This document shows, piece after piece, positions 36,245 to 46,400 of a stretch of 64,000 nucleotides of DNA. The position numbers and the translations under genes were made by a program. Source of the stretch: Verrucomicrobiaceae bacterium (lineage in GTDB: Bacteria > Verrucomicrobiota > Verrucomicrobiia > Verrucomicrobiales > Verrucomicrobiaceae). Position 1 is the stretch's first letter. Each line of letters starts with the position of its first letter. The notes below the pieces were generated by a model. That model searched no databases. It saw nothing but the letters and a program-made list of their open reading frames with translations, and was not told the DNA's origin. The stretch spans positions 124,001-188,000 of the forward strand of contig JACKQF010000004.1 of the NCBI GenBank assembly GCA_024232965.1, given 5' to 3'.

Positions 36245-39200
36245 TCAAGGAATTACGGGTTCGACTACAAATTGACCCGCATCAGCACCGAGTCGGAAGA
36301 ATCCGACAATCTCCCCCTGCGCCTGAAGGGCGACCCCCTTTAGCACACACCGTTTGCGCGAGGCTAAATCGAAGTAGGTGCCGCTGATCCAACCCGTTGG
36401 GCGATACAGCTTGAGTGTTAACCGCTCTGGATTTGCCACTACAAAGGGAAATTTGTTCGTCTCGGTGATGTGCAAAATACGGGAAATCAGCCCCCCAGGC
36501 ACGGGCCCCGTCAAGTCCAAGGAAAAACTATCGGATCCAGCGGGCAATCCAATGACCGGTTGGCCAGATGTCGGGACTTGATAGAGAGAGCCCTCCAAGC
36601 CCAAGAGCGTGCTGCCACCCGCAGGCCAGACAGAGTTAGCTGGAGTCGTCCTTTTGCGCCACTCTACTTCGCCTAAAACAGCGTTTACGCCACCCGTCGG
36701 ATTCAAGGTCATCGGTCCAACCACGGTGCCCACAGCTATGTAACGAACACGTCCTCGAGAGTTGAACGGATACTTCACCACTGAGTGCAGCGCCACCGAT
36801 CCATCTGCGTGGACAAAGGCAGAACAAACCACCGAAGTGCCATCAGCAACGCGCCCGACAAACCTAGCCGAGCCTGTCTTCCGCACCTCTACCACCCCGT
36901 AGCCAGGCACTGCAGGAGCAGTGGGTGCCCCCGCTTCAGGATTCATCAACAAAGTGTAGTGGCCAGTTTGGGGGGCTGGATGGGTATTCGTGTAGCGAGT
37001 GGCAAAGACCACGGCCGAGCTAGTGAAACTCCCGGCGGGTAACTCATGGCTAACGTCCGCCAGCATCAAGACCCGAGTGGCATCCAATTGCAGTTGCACC
37101 GTTACGGGAGGCAGCGCCCCCCTGCGAATCTGTCTTTTGAAGCTCATCTCCGGCGTGAACCGACCACGAAAACCGTAGCCCCTGCCTTCGTATTCGAGTT
37201 TGCCGCTGAGCACGCCCGAGGAAGACAACCTCACCGTGATTCGGCCAGGATACTTTTGCTCAGAGGGATCGGCAGAATTGTCGTGAGCAAGCGCCGCCTG
37301 ATAGTAGCCCCACAAATCCCGCCAGCTTATAATCTGTAGCTCGACAGGATCGCTCAGCACAAAGCCCACCTCATTGGAGATCCGCACCCGATAGGTTCCT
37401 GCGCTAGCGGCTAAGACCTTTGAAAGAACAAGGGAGGACTCCGTTGCGCCGGGCAATTCAACATCACCACGCAACCATTGATACGAAAGATTGCCACCTT
37501 CAGCGGCCACCGTAAAAATCGCTCGCCCATTGAGCAGCACCCCGAGGGACTGAGGCGGTGTCGAAATCACAGGAACAAGTTTCACCGTAAGAACGACGAC
37601 ATCACTCGGCACCTCCCCAACCTCGTTGCTGACAACGCAGCGATAGCTCCCTGAATCAGCAGCACCTGCTCCCAAGATCAGCAAGGTCGCCGCCGTCGCA
37701 TTGGGTATCGGATTGCCGTCCTTTTCCCACTGATAATCAAAAGGCCCTGTTCCCTGTACGACCACTGACAGGCTCGTGTCCGCACCTTCATCCACAATCG
37801 TCGCCACCGGTTGCGTCGTAAAGGTGATCGGGTCGTTTACGGACAACTGCGCAGAATCGCTCGGCACGGCACCAAGTCCATTGGTCACCACGACGTCATA
37901 CGTATCCTCATCAGTCTCCGCTGCTGCCAAGATGTCTAACGCGTCAGTAACCGCTCCCACAATATCGACAAAGTTGCGCCGCCACTGGTAGCTGAGAGTT
38001 GCTGCCCCAGTCGCCGTGACCTTAAAGTGCACGGGCTCCCCCGGATTCACCGTCACGCTTTCCGGCTGGGTCGTGATCACCACGGGTCCCGATGGCAGCA
38101 AGACCTTAATCGTGACAGAAGCAGCAGCACGGCCAAAGTCATTGCTGGCGGACCAGCCAAAAGTGTCGTTCCCGACATAGTCAAACCCTGGCACATAACT
38201 CAGCCCCCCCAATTCGGAAACCGCGATGATGTCGTTCAAAACTACCGGCTGTCCTGCCAATAGCAGCGCTCCTTGAGTCGGCAACTGAGTGATCGCAATC
38301 GAAGACAAACCACCGCCCGCAGGGTCGGTGTAGTTCGCCGCAAACAGAGCTGGAGAAAAGCCCACCGTTACGTTCTTTGGCGTCGATTTCTCAAAGTTTG
38401 CTAACACGGGCAGAGCGTCATTCGACATCCGTACAGACACGTCATCGATATAAACTCCAGCGAATTGAAAGCTAACGTCAGCAGCCAGCACAAACCGGAG
38501 TTTGAAACCATTCAACGCGTAGCTGTCGTCGAGAATCAACTGCGCCCGCATCCACCCCTCTGGGCTGATAGCACCTGAGAGGGCATCCACAGGCCGCACC
38601 CACGAGGCACCGTTGTCCGGGGAAACCTCCACCGCCACTGTGTCGTAACCTTTTTCAGTCTCGATGAATTGCCACCACGAAACGACGATCACCTGCCCCG
38701 TTGCCCCACTGAGGTCATAGGAAGGTGAGGTCAGGGAACTGCTTTCGGAGGGATTGTACAATCCACTCAGATTCGTGCCCCATGCATTTGCGGCCGAGTG
38801 CGCAGAGCCAGGGCCGGATGTTGGAGTTCCATGCGTCCATGAAGAAGCAGTTCCTCCCACCACAAAACCACCATCGCCGCTCTCAAAGTCCTGCAAGGGT
38901 TTTGTAGCATCCGCATCAACGAGCGCAATGGCCGCAATACGCAGATCATCAAAGTAAAAGCCGCTAGCCCCCCCCGTGGTGTCGGAGGTCAGGGTAAAAC
39001 GAATCTGAAACTCGGACACTGCATAAGTCTCATCCAAAAGCACCGTCTGCTGGTTCCAACCGGAACCAACCACACCGCTGCGAGGCCCGAAAATTGTCTC
39101 CCAACTGCCGCCACCATTATTTGAGACCTCCACCTTGCCATAATCATAGCCCGACTCCGTGGTCAAAAACTGCCACCAACTGACCACGATCGATTTGCCT

Positions 39201-39481
39201 GCGCCACCCGTCAGATCATACATCGGAGATGTCACCACGCCGTCTTCATTGTTCCCATAGTCACCCAGCAAATTCGTTGCCCAGACCTTTGATCCAGAAT
39301 GAGCCGCACCAGGGCCAGAGGTTGGATTCCCCCACTTCCACGAACCCGAACCGGTCGTCGTAAACCCACCGTCAGATGAGTCAAAGTTCTCATTGAACGG
39401 TAAAACCGTTGCCCAAACTTCCGCAGACATAAACGTCGCCGAGAAGACAAGCAGCAAAAATAGATTTCGAATCATCGTCAT
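36245..39481 (-). CDS. Secreted protein with choice-of-anchor-J and Ig-like domains
   Basis: This 1078-residue protein is the last gene of the operon. Its signal peptide is LFLLLVFSATFMSA with a site near residue 25. Two related MAM/choice-of-anchor-J-like domains cover about residues 28-185 and 195-350 (GSWKWGNPTSGPG / SSWTHGTPTSGPG, both with VVSWWQF). A cadherin/Big-type domain follows (about 355-455), then three Ig-like domains (about 465-710) with YQWRR, YQWEK and YQWLR tryptophans and matching SNEVG strands. The last ~350 residues form a domain also found at the end of the cadherin-like protein at 40433-43429 (shared GYGVVEVRKTGSARFVGRVADGT-type pattern). No enzyme motif is visible. Its start overlaps the stop of the upstream isomerase gene by one base (TAATG). 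It is probably a surface-binding component of the operon's assembly; function inferred. Confidence 0.83.
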   Translation of the reverse strand: MTMIRNLFLLLVFSATFMSAEVWATVLPFNENFDSSDGGFTTTGSGSWKWGNPTSGPGAAHSGSKVWATNLLGDYGNNEDGVVTSPMYDLTGGAGKSIVVSWWQFLTTESGYDYGKVEVSNNGGGSWETIFGPRSGVVGSGWNQQTVLLDETYAVSEFQIRFTLTSDTTGGASGFYFDDLRIAAIALVDADATKPLQDFESGDGGFVVGGTASSWTHGTPTSGPGSAHSAANAWGTNLSGLYNPSESSSLTSPSYDLSGATGQVIVVSWWQFIETEKGYDTVAVEVSPDNGASWVRPVDALSGAISPEGWMRAQLILDDSYALNGFKLRFVLAADVSFQFAGVYIDDVSVRMSNDALPVLANFEKSTPKNVTVGFSPALFAANYTDPAGGGLSSIAITQLPTQGALLLAGQPVVLNDIIAVSELGGLSYVPGFDYVGNDTFGWSASNDFGRAAASVTIKVLLPSGPVVITTQPESVTVNPGEPVHFKVTATGAATLSYQWRRNFVDIVGAVTDALDILAAAETDEDTYDVVVTNGLGAVPSDSAQLSVNDPITFTTQPVATIVDEGADTSLSVVVQGTGPFDYQWEKDGNPIPNATAATLLILGAGAADSGSYRCVVSNEVGEVPSDVVVLTVKLVPVISTPPQSLGVLLNGRAIFTVAAEGGNLSYQWLRGDVELPGATESSLVLSKVLAASAGTYRVRISNEVGFVLSDPVELQIISWRDLWGYYQAALAHDNSADPSEQKYPGRITVRLSSSGVLSGKLEYEGRGYGFRGRFTPEMSFKRQIRRGALPPVTVQLQLDATRVLMLADVSHELPAGSFTSSAVVFATRYTNTHPAPQTGHYTLLMNPEAGAPTAPAVPGYGVVEVRKTGSARFVGRVADGTSVVCSAFVHADGSVALHSVVKYPFNSRGRVRYIAVGTVVGPMTLNPTGGVNAVLGEVEWRKRTTPANSVWPAGGSTLLGLEGSLYQVPTSGQPVIGLPAGSDSFSLDLTGPVPGGLISRILHITETNKFPFVVANPERLTLKLYRPTGWISGTYFDLASRKRCVLKGVALQAQGEIVGFFRLGADAGQFVVEPVIP

Positions 39482-40416
39482 TACAAAGAGGGTGGCACAG
39501 GCTCGTTCGCCGGTTTTGAACTGGGGAGCGTCTCAAGCTTTTCAGCATGAACCTCGACGCGCAGCCCATCGCGGAGCTGCATTTGGAAATCTGCCGCAAT
39601 TTGCTCGCGCTTTTCGCGAAGCAATTGTTGGCGCAAATCGACGGCCACCTTTTCCAGGGGGGACGTCGACGATGGTTGTTTCTCCAAGAGTTTAACCAAA
39701 TAGAACCCCTTCGCGCCAGGGATCACCTCGCTAAATTGCCCCACTTCATTGAGAGCAAACCCTGCGTCGATCACGGCCGCTTCGATGCGCTTTGGATACC
39801 TACCGCGTTCGATCCAGCCCAGATCACCACCACGATATCGCGTCTCTTGATCCTCAGAATACTTGACCACCACAGCCCCGAATCCTTGCTCCTGCGTTGT
39901 CTTTTTGGCCAAGTCTAAAGCAGCCTCCATTCGTTGCCGACCATCCCCTTCGCCATCAATGTATAACAGCGCCAGCCGAACACGCTCTGGAGAGACAAAA
40001 CGATCTCTGTACTTCTCGTAGCCCGCACGTAACTCGTCGTCAGTCACCCCTACAGTTGCAAGCTCGGCATCCAGTTTGCGCGATTTCAACGTTGCGATCA
40101 GAACCTCGGTCATTGCGTTCACCACTTCCGGATCATCCGCCAAGCCCGCCTTCCTTGCGGCTTGGACCATGACTTCTCGGTCGACCATCTCGTTCAAGAG
40201 TCCTACCGGATCCACTGGCACGGGACTGGTTTTCTGGAGCAGCGCCAATTGCCGGGCAAACTCTTCTACCGTGATCGCCTTGTCCCCAACCTGAGCCACC
40301 ACATCGGGCCCCTTTGTTTCATCGCCGCAACCCGATAATCCCAACGACAGCGCCACAACCGCCCACCGGAGGCACGCAGTGGGTGTAGCTATACAGTTGG
40401 GGAGCCAGACACGCAT
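39481..40416 (-). CDS. Parvulin-type peptidyl-prolyl cis-trans isomerase lipoprotein
   Basis: This 311-residue envelope folding factor resembles SurA/PrsA. The N-terminal signal ends in the lipobox LGLSGC, so it is anchored by a lipidated cysteine. A helical chaperone part (about residues 40-140: VTVGDKAITVEEF-like segment, LLNEMVDREVMVQAARKAGL) precedes a parvulin domain (about 145-250: YSEDQETRYRGGDLGWIERG, FALNEVGQFSEVIPGAKGFYLVKL). I chose the ATG at 40416; an in-frame TTG at 40428 would add four residues. It sits between two genes for large exported proteins, with 16 bp to the upstream stop and a one-base overlap with the next gene. It therefore likely serves as a dedicated periplasmic isomerase for the operon's giant products. 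The isomerase call is strong; the client assignment is inferred from position. Confidence 0.87.
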   Translation of the reverse strand: MRVWLPNCIATPTACLRWAVVALSLGLSGCGDETKGPDVVAQVGDKAITVEEFARQLALLQKTSPVPVDPVGLLNEMVDREVMVQAARKAGLADDPEVVNAMTEVLIATLKSRKLDAELATVGVTDDELRAGYEKYRDRFVSPERVRLALLYIDGEGDGRQRMEAALDLAKKTTQEQGFGAVVVKYSEDQETRYRGGDLGWIERGRYPKRIEAAVIDAGFALNEVGQFSEVIPGAKGFYLVKLLEKQPSSTSPLEKVAVDLRQQLLREKREQIAADFQMQLRDGLRVEVHAEKLETLPSSKPANEPVPPSL

Positions 40417-40432
40417 AGGAGTGTTCAATAGA

Positions 40433-43429
40433 TTATTGCGGAGCGATCTCCACCGAACCTGAGGCCGTGCCGTTCAGGAAGTAACCAGAACCGCGATTTT
40501 CATCCTGCAAAAAGACCCCACTCACCGTGCGACGCACGCCGTCGACGGAGGTGGTGCCAGAGAATAGCCCAGTGCTACGGGTCACCCTGAGACGCAGAGG
40601 ATCATCCACCGGACTGAGCACCTTCACCGCATCCGCACGTCCGAAGGAGATCACTTTGTCTTCGCCCGCAGCGGGCAACCCGCCATCACGAAGATGCACA
40701 TCTGCCAACGCATCCGCGGGATCAAGGAAATCGAGTACATGCGATGTCACCACCGATGGCGGAGTATAGAGCGAAACGGCCACGGACAATTCTCGATCAA
40801 AAGCCGACTGCATCACCTTGCGGTAAGTGTACTCCTCCCTGCACCACTTCACGGTTCCACCCGCGGGCTCGGACGGCGTATCCAGGAGCGCAACGGAACC
40901 CAGGACCCAACCATGACGTGAGTAGAGCTTAGTGCTCCAGGCGAGCGTCCCATCACGACGTTGCGTGGTCGACGCGGTAAAGCGAGTGCCGTCTTGCAAC
41001 TGCCCAGCAATCCGTGCCGCGTAGGTGCGCGCGACGGAAACGGTGACAAAACCACTTCCTCCGACCGAACCATCGCCTACTGGCGCCTGCAACGACATCG
41101 TGAACTTGCGCGCTGACATTGGCGACTCACGCCAGTTCGCCAGCACCGAGTCGGATCGCAAGGTCAGATCCCCGACCCATCCACTGAGAGTGCCAGAGAG
41201 AGCATGTTCAGGATCGCCTAGATTGATGGCAAGGCTCAAAACAGAAGCCGTGCGACCACGCCCCAGAGTTATTTCGGCCAGGCCATCTGAATCAAATTTA
41301 CCACGCCCGCGGAACACGCCTTTAGACGAAGACAAGATCACGGTGAAGCTTCCACCATTGGTGATGGTCAACTTGAGAAGGCCCACTGGATTGCCCTCTG
41401 CATCTAGCACCAAGGGGTTGTAGTTCCCAGCGACTGCCGGGAACGGGTAACTGATCTCCACAGTCCCAGTCGCCGTGCCGCCATTCCCATCACTGACAAG
41501 ATAAGTAAACGAGTCCGCTCCTTCAAAGGCAAGACCCGGCGTATAAACCACCTCATTGCGGACGATCTGCACCGTTCCGAAAAGGCCGTCAGACGCATCC
41601 ACCAGACTCAGAGCATCGCCATCCCTGTCAGTGTCATTGGCCAGCACTGAAATCGTCACTGGCAGACCATCCACGACGTAGCCCTCGTCAGGCATTGCAA
41701 GAGGCACCCGATTTGCCAACGGCGTATCGGATGGTTCTCTGCCCGTATAGATATTTCCAGATCGCCACAGACGCGCCAGCGCAGCCGGCGTCAATACGAT
41801 CCTCTTCAGAGTGACCGTCGCATCAGTGAAGGCCGCACCTGTCCCGGCAAAATTGATTCCTAACCGAATGTCATCACCATTTGGTGTCGCTTGCACGTAA
41901 TCCTCTAGGTTGATGGAAGTCCCCGTCAGCATCCCGCTAAAGTCCAGCACATCACCTTCCACCGCCTTGAAGTCTTCCACCGTTGGTTGGCCAGTCCTCT
42001 CATCAAATGCAAAGATGTCCGGCCCGGCATTGCCGACCAGAACGTTCTGCCCTGCACCAGCAATGAGGATGTCGGCATTCATACCGCCTTCAAGACGACT
42101 CTTGCCGTCGCTACCGAAGATAACGTGGCTCCGCGCTGGCCCATATTGCCGCAGGTAACCAGAGGGGTACTGTGATCGGGTCAATCGCGCGCTTGGCACG
42201 GCCAGATTCCGTGCGGGTTGTTCATCCGAAGCGTCCCACACTGAATACTCAAACCACCTGCTAGCCAGAAACGCTGCGATCCGATCACGCTTTGCCGCCC
42301 CGGCCATCCAAGCTTCCGCGAATCCATCAGTGGTGCGACGCTTCCACAACTGTACCATCGTTTCACCCGAGGGCCGGATCGCGTTAACTCCAGTTTCCAG
42401 CCAAGGCTCTCCAGCCCCGCCAGCAATAGCCTCTGGCCGATACACCGTGACTGCGATGCCCCCTTCCTCCGGCACATGACCCGATATACCATCCGTTACC
42501 GACACGTGAAATGACGTCGCTGCGATCGCCGGATCGGTTTGCAAAAACTCCACCCGTCCTGCATTGACCGCTTCCTGAGTGAAGGTGTCCCCCTGTTTGA
42601 GCACCCGGTCTGGCATCTTGGGATCCGACCGCACGTTCCGGAGGATGATGGATCCACCTTCCGGAACTGATGAGAGGCTGTAAGTGAGTTGCGACGGCAA
42701 AACCAGCGATGTCACTGTTCGTAGCAGCAATCCCGTTGCCCCGCCCTGCTGCACCGTCAACTCCGTCGTCAGCAATTGCGGAGCTGCATCATCCAAGGTG
42801 GGGTCCAAACCCAGGTTAAACGCCTGTAGGTAAGTGAAACGATTGCCTGCGTGATGCAGCGCTGCATCCCCCGCCCACTGCTTATTCAAACCATACTTAT
42901 CTTCCCACCAATCAGGGATGCCGTCTTTATCAGTGTCCGCCAAGAGGTCAAAGACCTCCAGATCAATGCGATGCACCCGAGCACGCAGAGGCTGGGAGGC
43001 AGCAAATGAACCATCACTGGTACTACTACGCACCTCCGCATGCACACCATTGATCGTGATGACGCCAGACCGAAAAAGCGTCTCCTCTGGAGACAGCGGC
43101 AATGCCGTATCATCGACGGTCAATTGATAGGACCGCGCCTGGTGCGGCACTTTCAGCACATACGAGTACTTGCCACCTGCGATCGGAGCCAACTCAGTCG
43201 TCAGGGCAATGGTCTCGCTACCGTCCCCTCCGATCGTCCAATCGAGAGTACCAGAGTTCACTTGGTATTCTTGTCCGCTTGTTCTATTGAAGACGCGGCC
43301 AAAAATGATGGTCTCCGGCTCGGGAACCTGCGCACTTGCGTTCGCAGCTACACAGAGTGCGACGACGCAAAGGCTGATGTTTCGCCAGAAGGCGCGATGC
43401 CAACCAGGATTAATTGCCGGAGTATCCAT
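40433..43429 (-). CDS. Secreted cadherin/CSPG-like protein with RTX-like segment
   Basis: This 998-residue exported protein uses the ATG at 43429, which gives a clean signal peptide (ISLCVVALCVAANASAQ). The long open frame upstream overlaps the previous gene and lacks a signal. Visible parts: a TSP3-type calcium-binding motif near residue 171 (DTDKDGIPDWWEDKYG); a CSPG/cadherin-3 type repeat (about 205-320); a short glycine/aspartate-rich segment like RTX/hemolysin-type secretion targets (about 443-503: GGMNADILIAGAGQNVLVGNAG and VLDFSGML); a Big/cadherin domain (about 583-660: DRDGDALSLVDASDG, FTYLVSDGNGG); and a C-terminal ~330-residue domain shared with the Ig-domain protein of the same operon. 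The start overlaps the stop of the giant upstream gene by 20 bp, so translation is probably coupled. No catalytic residues were recognised. A calcium-stabilised surface protein is inferred. Confidence 0.83.
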   Translation of the reverse strand: MDTPAINPGWHRAFWRNISLCVVALCVAANASAQVPEPETIIFGRVFNRTSGQEYQVNSGTLDWTIGGDGSETIALTTELAPIAGGKYSYVLKVPHQARSYQLTVDDTALPLSPEETLFRSGVITINGVHAEVRSSTSDGSFAASQPLRARVHRIDLEVFDLLADTDKDGIPDWWEDKYGLNKQWAGDAALHHAGNRFTYLQAFNLGLDPTLDDAAPQLLTTELTVQQGGATGLLLRTVTSLVLPSQLTYSLSSVPEGGSIILRNVRSDPKMPDRVLKQGDTFTQEAVNAGRVEFLQTDPAIAATSFHVSVTDGISGHVPEEGGIAVTVYRPEAIAGGAGEPWLETGVNAIRPSGETMVQLWKRRTTDGFAEAWMAGAAKRDRIAAFLASRWFEYSVWDASDEQPARNLAVPSARLTRSQYPSGYLRQYGPARSHVIFGSDGKSRLEGGMNADILIAGAGQNVLVGNAGPDIFAFDERTGQPTVEDFKAVEGDVLDFSGMLTGTSINLEDYVQATPNGDDIRLGINFAGTGAAFTDATVTLKRIVLTPAALARLWRSGNIYTGREPSDTPLANRVPLAMPDEGYVVDGLPVTISVLANDTDRDGDALSLVDASDGLFGTVQIVRNEVVYTPGLAFEGADSFTYLVSDGNGGTATGTVEISYPFPAVAGNYNPLVLDAEGNPVGLLKLTITNGGSFTVILSSSKGVFRGRGKFDSDGLAEITLGRGRTASVLSLAINLGDPEHALSGTLSGWVGDLTLRSDSVLANWRESPMSARKFTMSLQAPVGDGSVGGSGFVTVSVARTYAARIAGQLQDGTRFTASTTQRRDGTLAWSTKLYSRHGWVLGSVALLDTPSEPAGGTVKWCREEYTYRKVMQSAFDRELSVAVSLYTPPSVVTSHVLDFLDPADALADVHLRDGGLPAAGEDKVISFGRADAVKVLSPVDDPLRLRVTRSTGLFSGTTSVDGVRRTVSGVFLQDENRGSGYFLNGTASGSVEIAPQ

Positions 43430-46400
43430 AGGTGTTGAGATAAAGTTTGATGTCGGTGACCCGCGAGATGAAGCGGTCGAGAGCAAGTTCCCCATCATTG
43501 AGCATCGTGCCGCCGGGGATGATGAGCAGCCAATTGGTGTTCCAAACGGAGCGGCCGACCAGTCGAGTATCGGTCGCCAAGGGCGGCGTGCCACTGGTGA
43601 TACCGACGCGGAAACTGGAGAAACGTCGCGTCTCACCCAGCAACCCGGTCAGTCCATCGGCCACCGGGATCCAGTTTGGATTCGTCAAATCGCTATTGCC
43701 TACTGGGAATGGCACCGGAATCGCCTGATCCACAATCGACCATGAACGTGTCTCCAACGAAGGGCTGTTGGGGATCGTCATCACATCCAATCCAGCGGGC
43801 ACCAAATAGACTTGTGGTGTAGCCGAGAGCAAGGTCGTGGGATAACCGACAAACGAGACGCCAGCAGAGGCAATCTTGTTGGCAAAATTGGTCGGGTTGA
43901 AGGCGCTATCCCCAGCGGCCAGTGCCCTGCCAAAGAAGTTCCGTCCGAAGACCGTTTCGGTATTGAACGGGATCACTAAGCCCGGCAGTTTGCCTGCACT
44001 CCGCGCCACCGGTGGTCGGCAGTAACGACGGAACTCTGGCACCTCCCAGAGGTCATCTTTTCGTCCGTCTCGCAGCTTTTGCACCCAACCGGTGGCATTG
44101 GTGCGGGCTTGCTCCGTTTTCAGCGAGAATCCAGTCACGTCCAGCTGTGGGTTGTTGAGGCCCAGACGACCTTTGAGAACGGAATAATTATCCCGCAGCG
44201 TCGCTAGCGCGTCTGACAAGCCGCTAGCCGCATGGGTGGGTCCACCACTGTAGACGCCAAGGGTGCGCGCCCGGACGATGTCTTGAATCACTGGTAGTGC
44301 TGAGCCTGGATCGTTCGGGGAAAGATTGGTCTCATAGTCATAAGCCTTCGCAGCCAAGTAGGCATAGCGTGCGGCGAGATCAAAGGACGCGCGATACTTC
44401 TGCAAGGCATCATTGCGAAACACGCGGAAGGCCATGTCCTGATATCGCAACTGCTGGGCGGATCCCGCCGCATTGCGATTGAAGTCGGCACGCTCATCCA
44501 GAAGAGCCAACCCTTTGTGAAGGATCGTCCGGTAATTGTCCGAAGCCTGGCGCATGGCCTCCAGCTTGCGATAAACCGTCACGCGACTGGAGCTTTCGTT
44601 GTACATCATGAGCTCGAGCTCTTTGAGCTTTTGCTGGATATCCAAGGCGAACCCGGCTTTCTCAATTTCGATGTCGGCACGAGCACTGATATCGCCCTTC
44701 GCGAGCTCGAGTCCGTCAACAATCGAGTCGGACGCGATCTTGAGGGCACTCACGATACTCCGGTAAGACAGCCCTAATGTCTTGGCAGCACCCCGCAGCC
44801 CAGACGTCGCATCGACCGCCACACCCGCAATGCGCGGGAAGAACTCGGCGATCGCATCTGCTGTCGGATCTGCCGACTCCTTCTGCGTCTCCAGCAGGGC
44901 AGAAGCAAGCTTCAATCCGACGATCGCAGAACTCAGTGTGTAATCGCGCTCCCGCACTTTGTCATGAATCGCCACCGTGGCTGAATCCAGCCCATGTTGG
45001 GCTTTCAGTGCCTCCGCAGCATTGAGGATCTGAATGACCAAATAGTCGTAATCGCCGATCGATAGCCCCATGTCTGCCTCTGCCTGCACGAGCGTCGAGA
45101 TCGCCGACTGAATCTCGCCAGGAGATTCGCGGCGTCCCCACGAATCCGGTGCCTGGAAGGTGTAACCCGCCGCTGTGATGGGAAGATCCAGCGTCAGGGT
45201 CACATCATTGAAGTAGCCAGCCACTGAGGTGAAGGCATCATAGTTGCTCGCCATCGAACTGGTATCGAAGACAGCAGCCACATTTTTGTTACCTAGGTTG
45301 CCTGGATCTGGATGCAACAAGTCCGCCAAGAAATACTGCGAGATGACGTCCGAAAACTTCGCCGTGACCGACGCGCTGCTGGAGCCCAAATCAATCGTCG
45401 CCGGATCCACCACTGACATCTGCGGCAACGCGGTCCAGATGGTTTGAAAAGCCTCGGAGGAAGCGGGCACCGTGTTGCTATTCAGATTGTTCACATCTAC
45501 ATACATGTAGAGCGCGATATCTGGACCATCGTAGCCAGCAGGAAAGGCTTTACCGGTTCCGATCTGACCCGCATACGGAGTCCCAAAAATCTCGATCAAA
45601 CGATTCCGATAATCTCGATCCTGCTCATAGGTCTGTTGGCTGAACGTTGCCGCCGTTGTGGCCTGCATCCGCAATCGATTGGCCTGTAAGTTTGCGCTGT
45701 CGAACACCTTGACTGCATTGGCCAAAGCTAGATCTGCTCGCGCGAGCATTTGTTCGAAGTGCGTTTTTGTCAGGTCGCCCGGTGCGGCGAGATTGGGATC
45801 AAAATCAAACGGCACCGCATCAGGCGAAAGGCCAAGCGGGTTCACCCCCGAATTCGCATCGTCCTGGGTTGCCTGAATCTTGCCGAGCTGCGCCGCTACG
45901 TTATGAATCGCCGAGACTGTGGTGCGATCCACTTTTTGAATGCCGGAGTGCGCGGGATTGGGATCGGTAGCGGGCAACAAGGCGTTCGCGGTGACCCAAT
46001 CAAAATAGGCCCCCTGGCCTGCGCGCCGCGCCCAGCCATCCACACCCCACGCGCGGTCTGCATTCGTATCGGTGTATCCCTGCCACTGCCCATCAGGATC
46101 TTCCACATAGCGAGAGCGATAGGTCATGTTGACGATTTCCGCGCCAGCCTTGGCTCGAGCAGCCGCCGCGTCGGCAAACTTTCTCTCATCCAAAAAGTCC
46201 ACCGCGATCACGACATCCAGCAGATTATAAAACTCTGAACGCGACACCCAATTGAAGTAGGGGTTCCGCAAAAGATTGTATTGGCTCTTGATAGCGGAAA
46301 GGTAGTGCCCCCAGGCATCCCCGTGCCCCTGTGGGAAGAGGACGCGTGCATCATTTTCATCGATGAACCCATCGCGATTGATGTCGGTGATGTGGTAATT

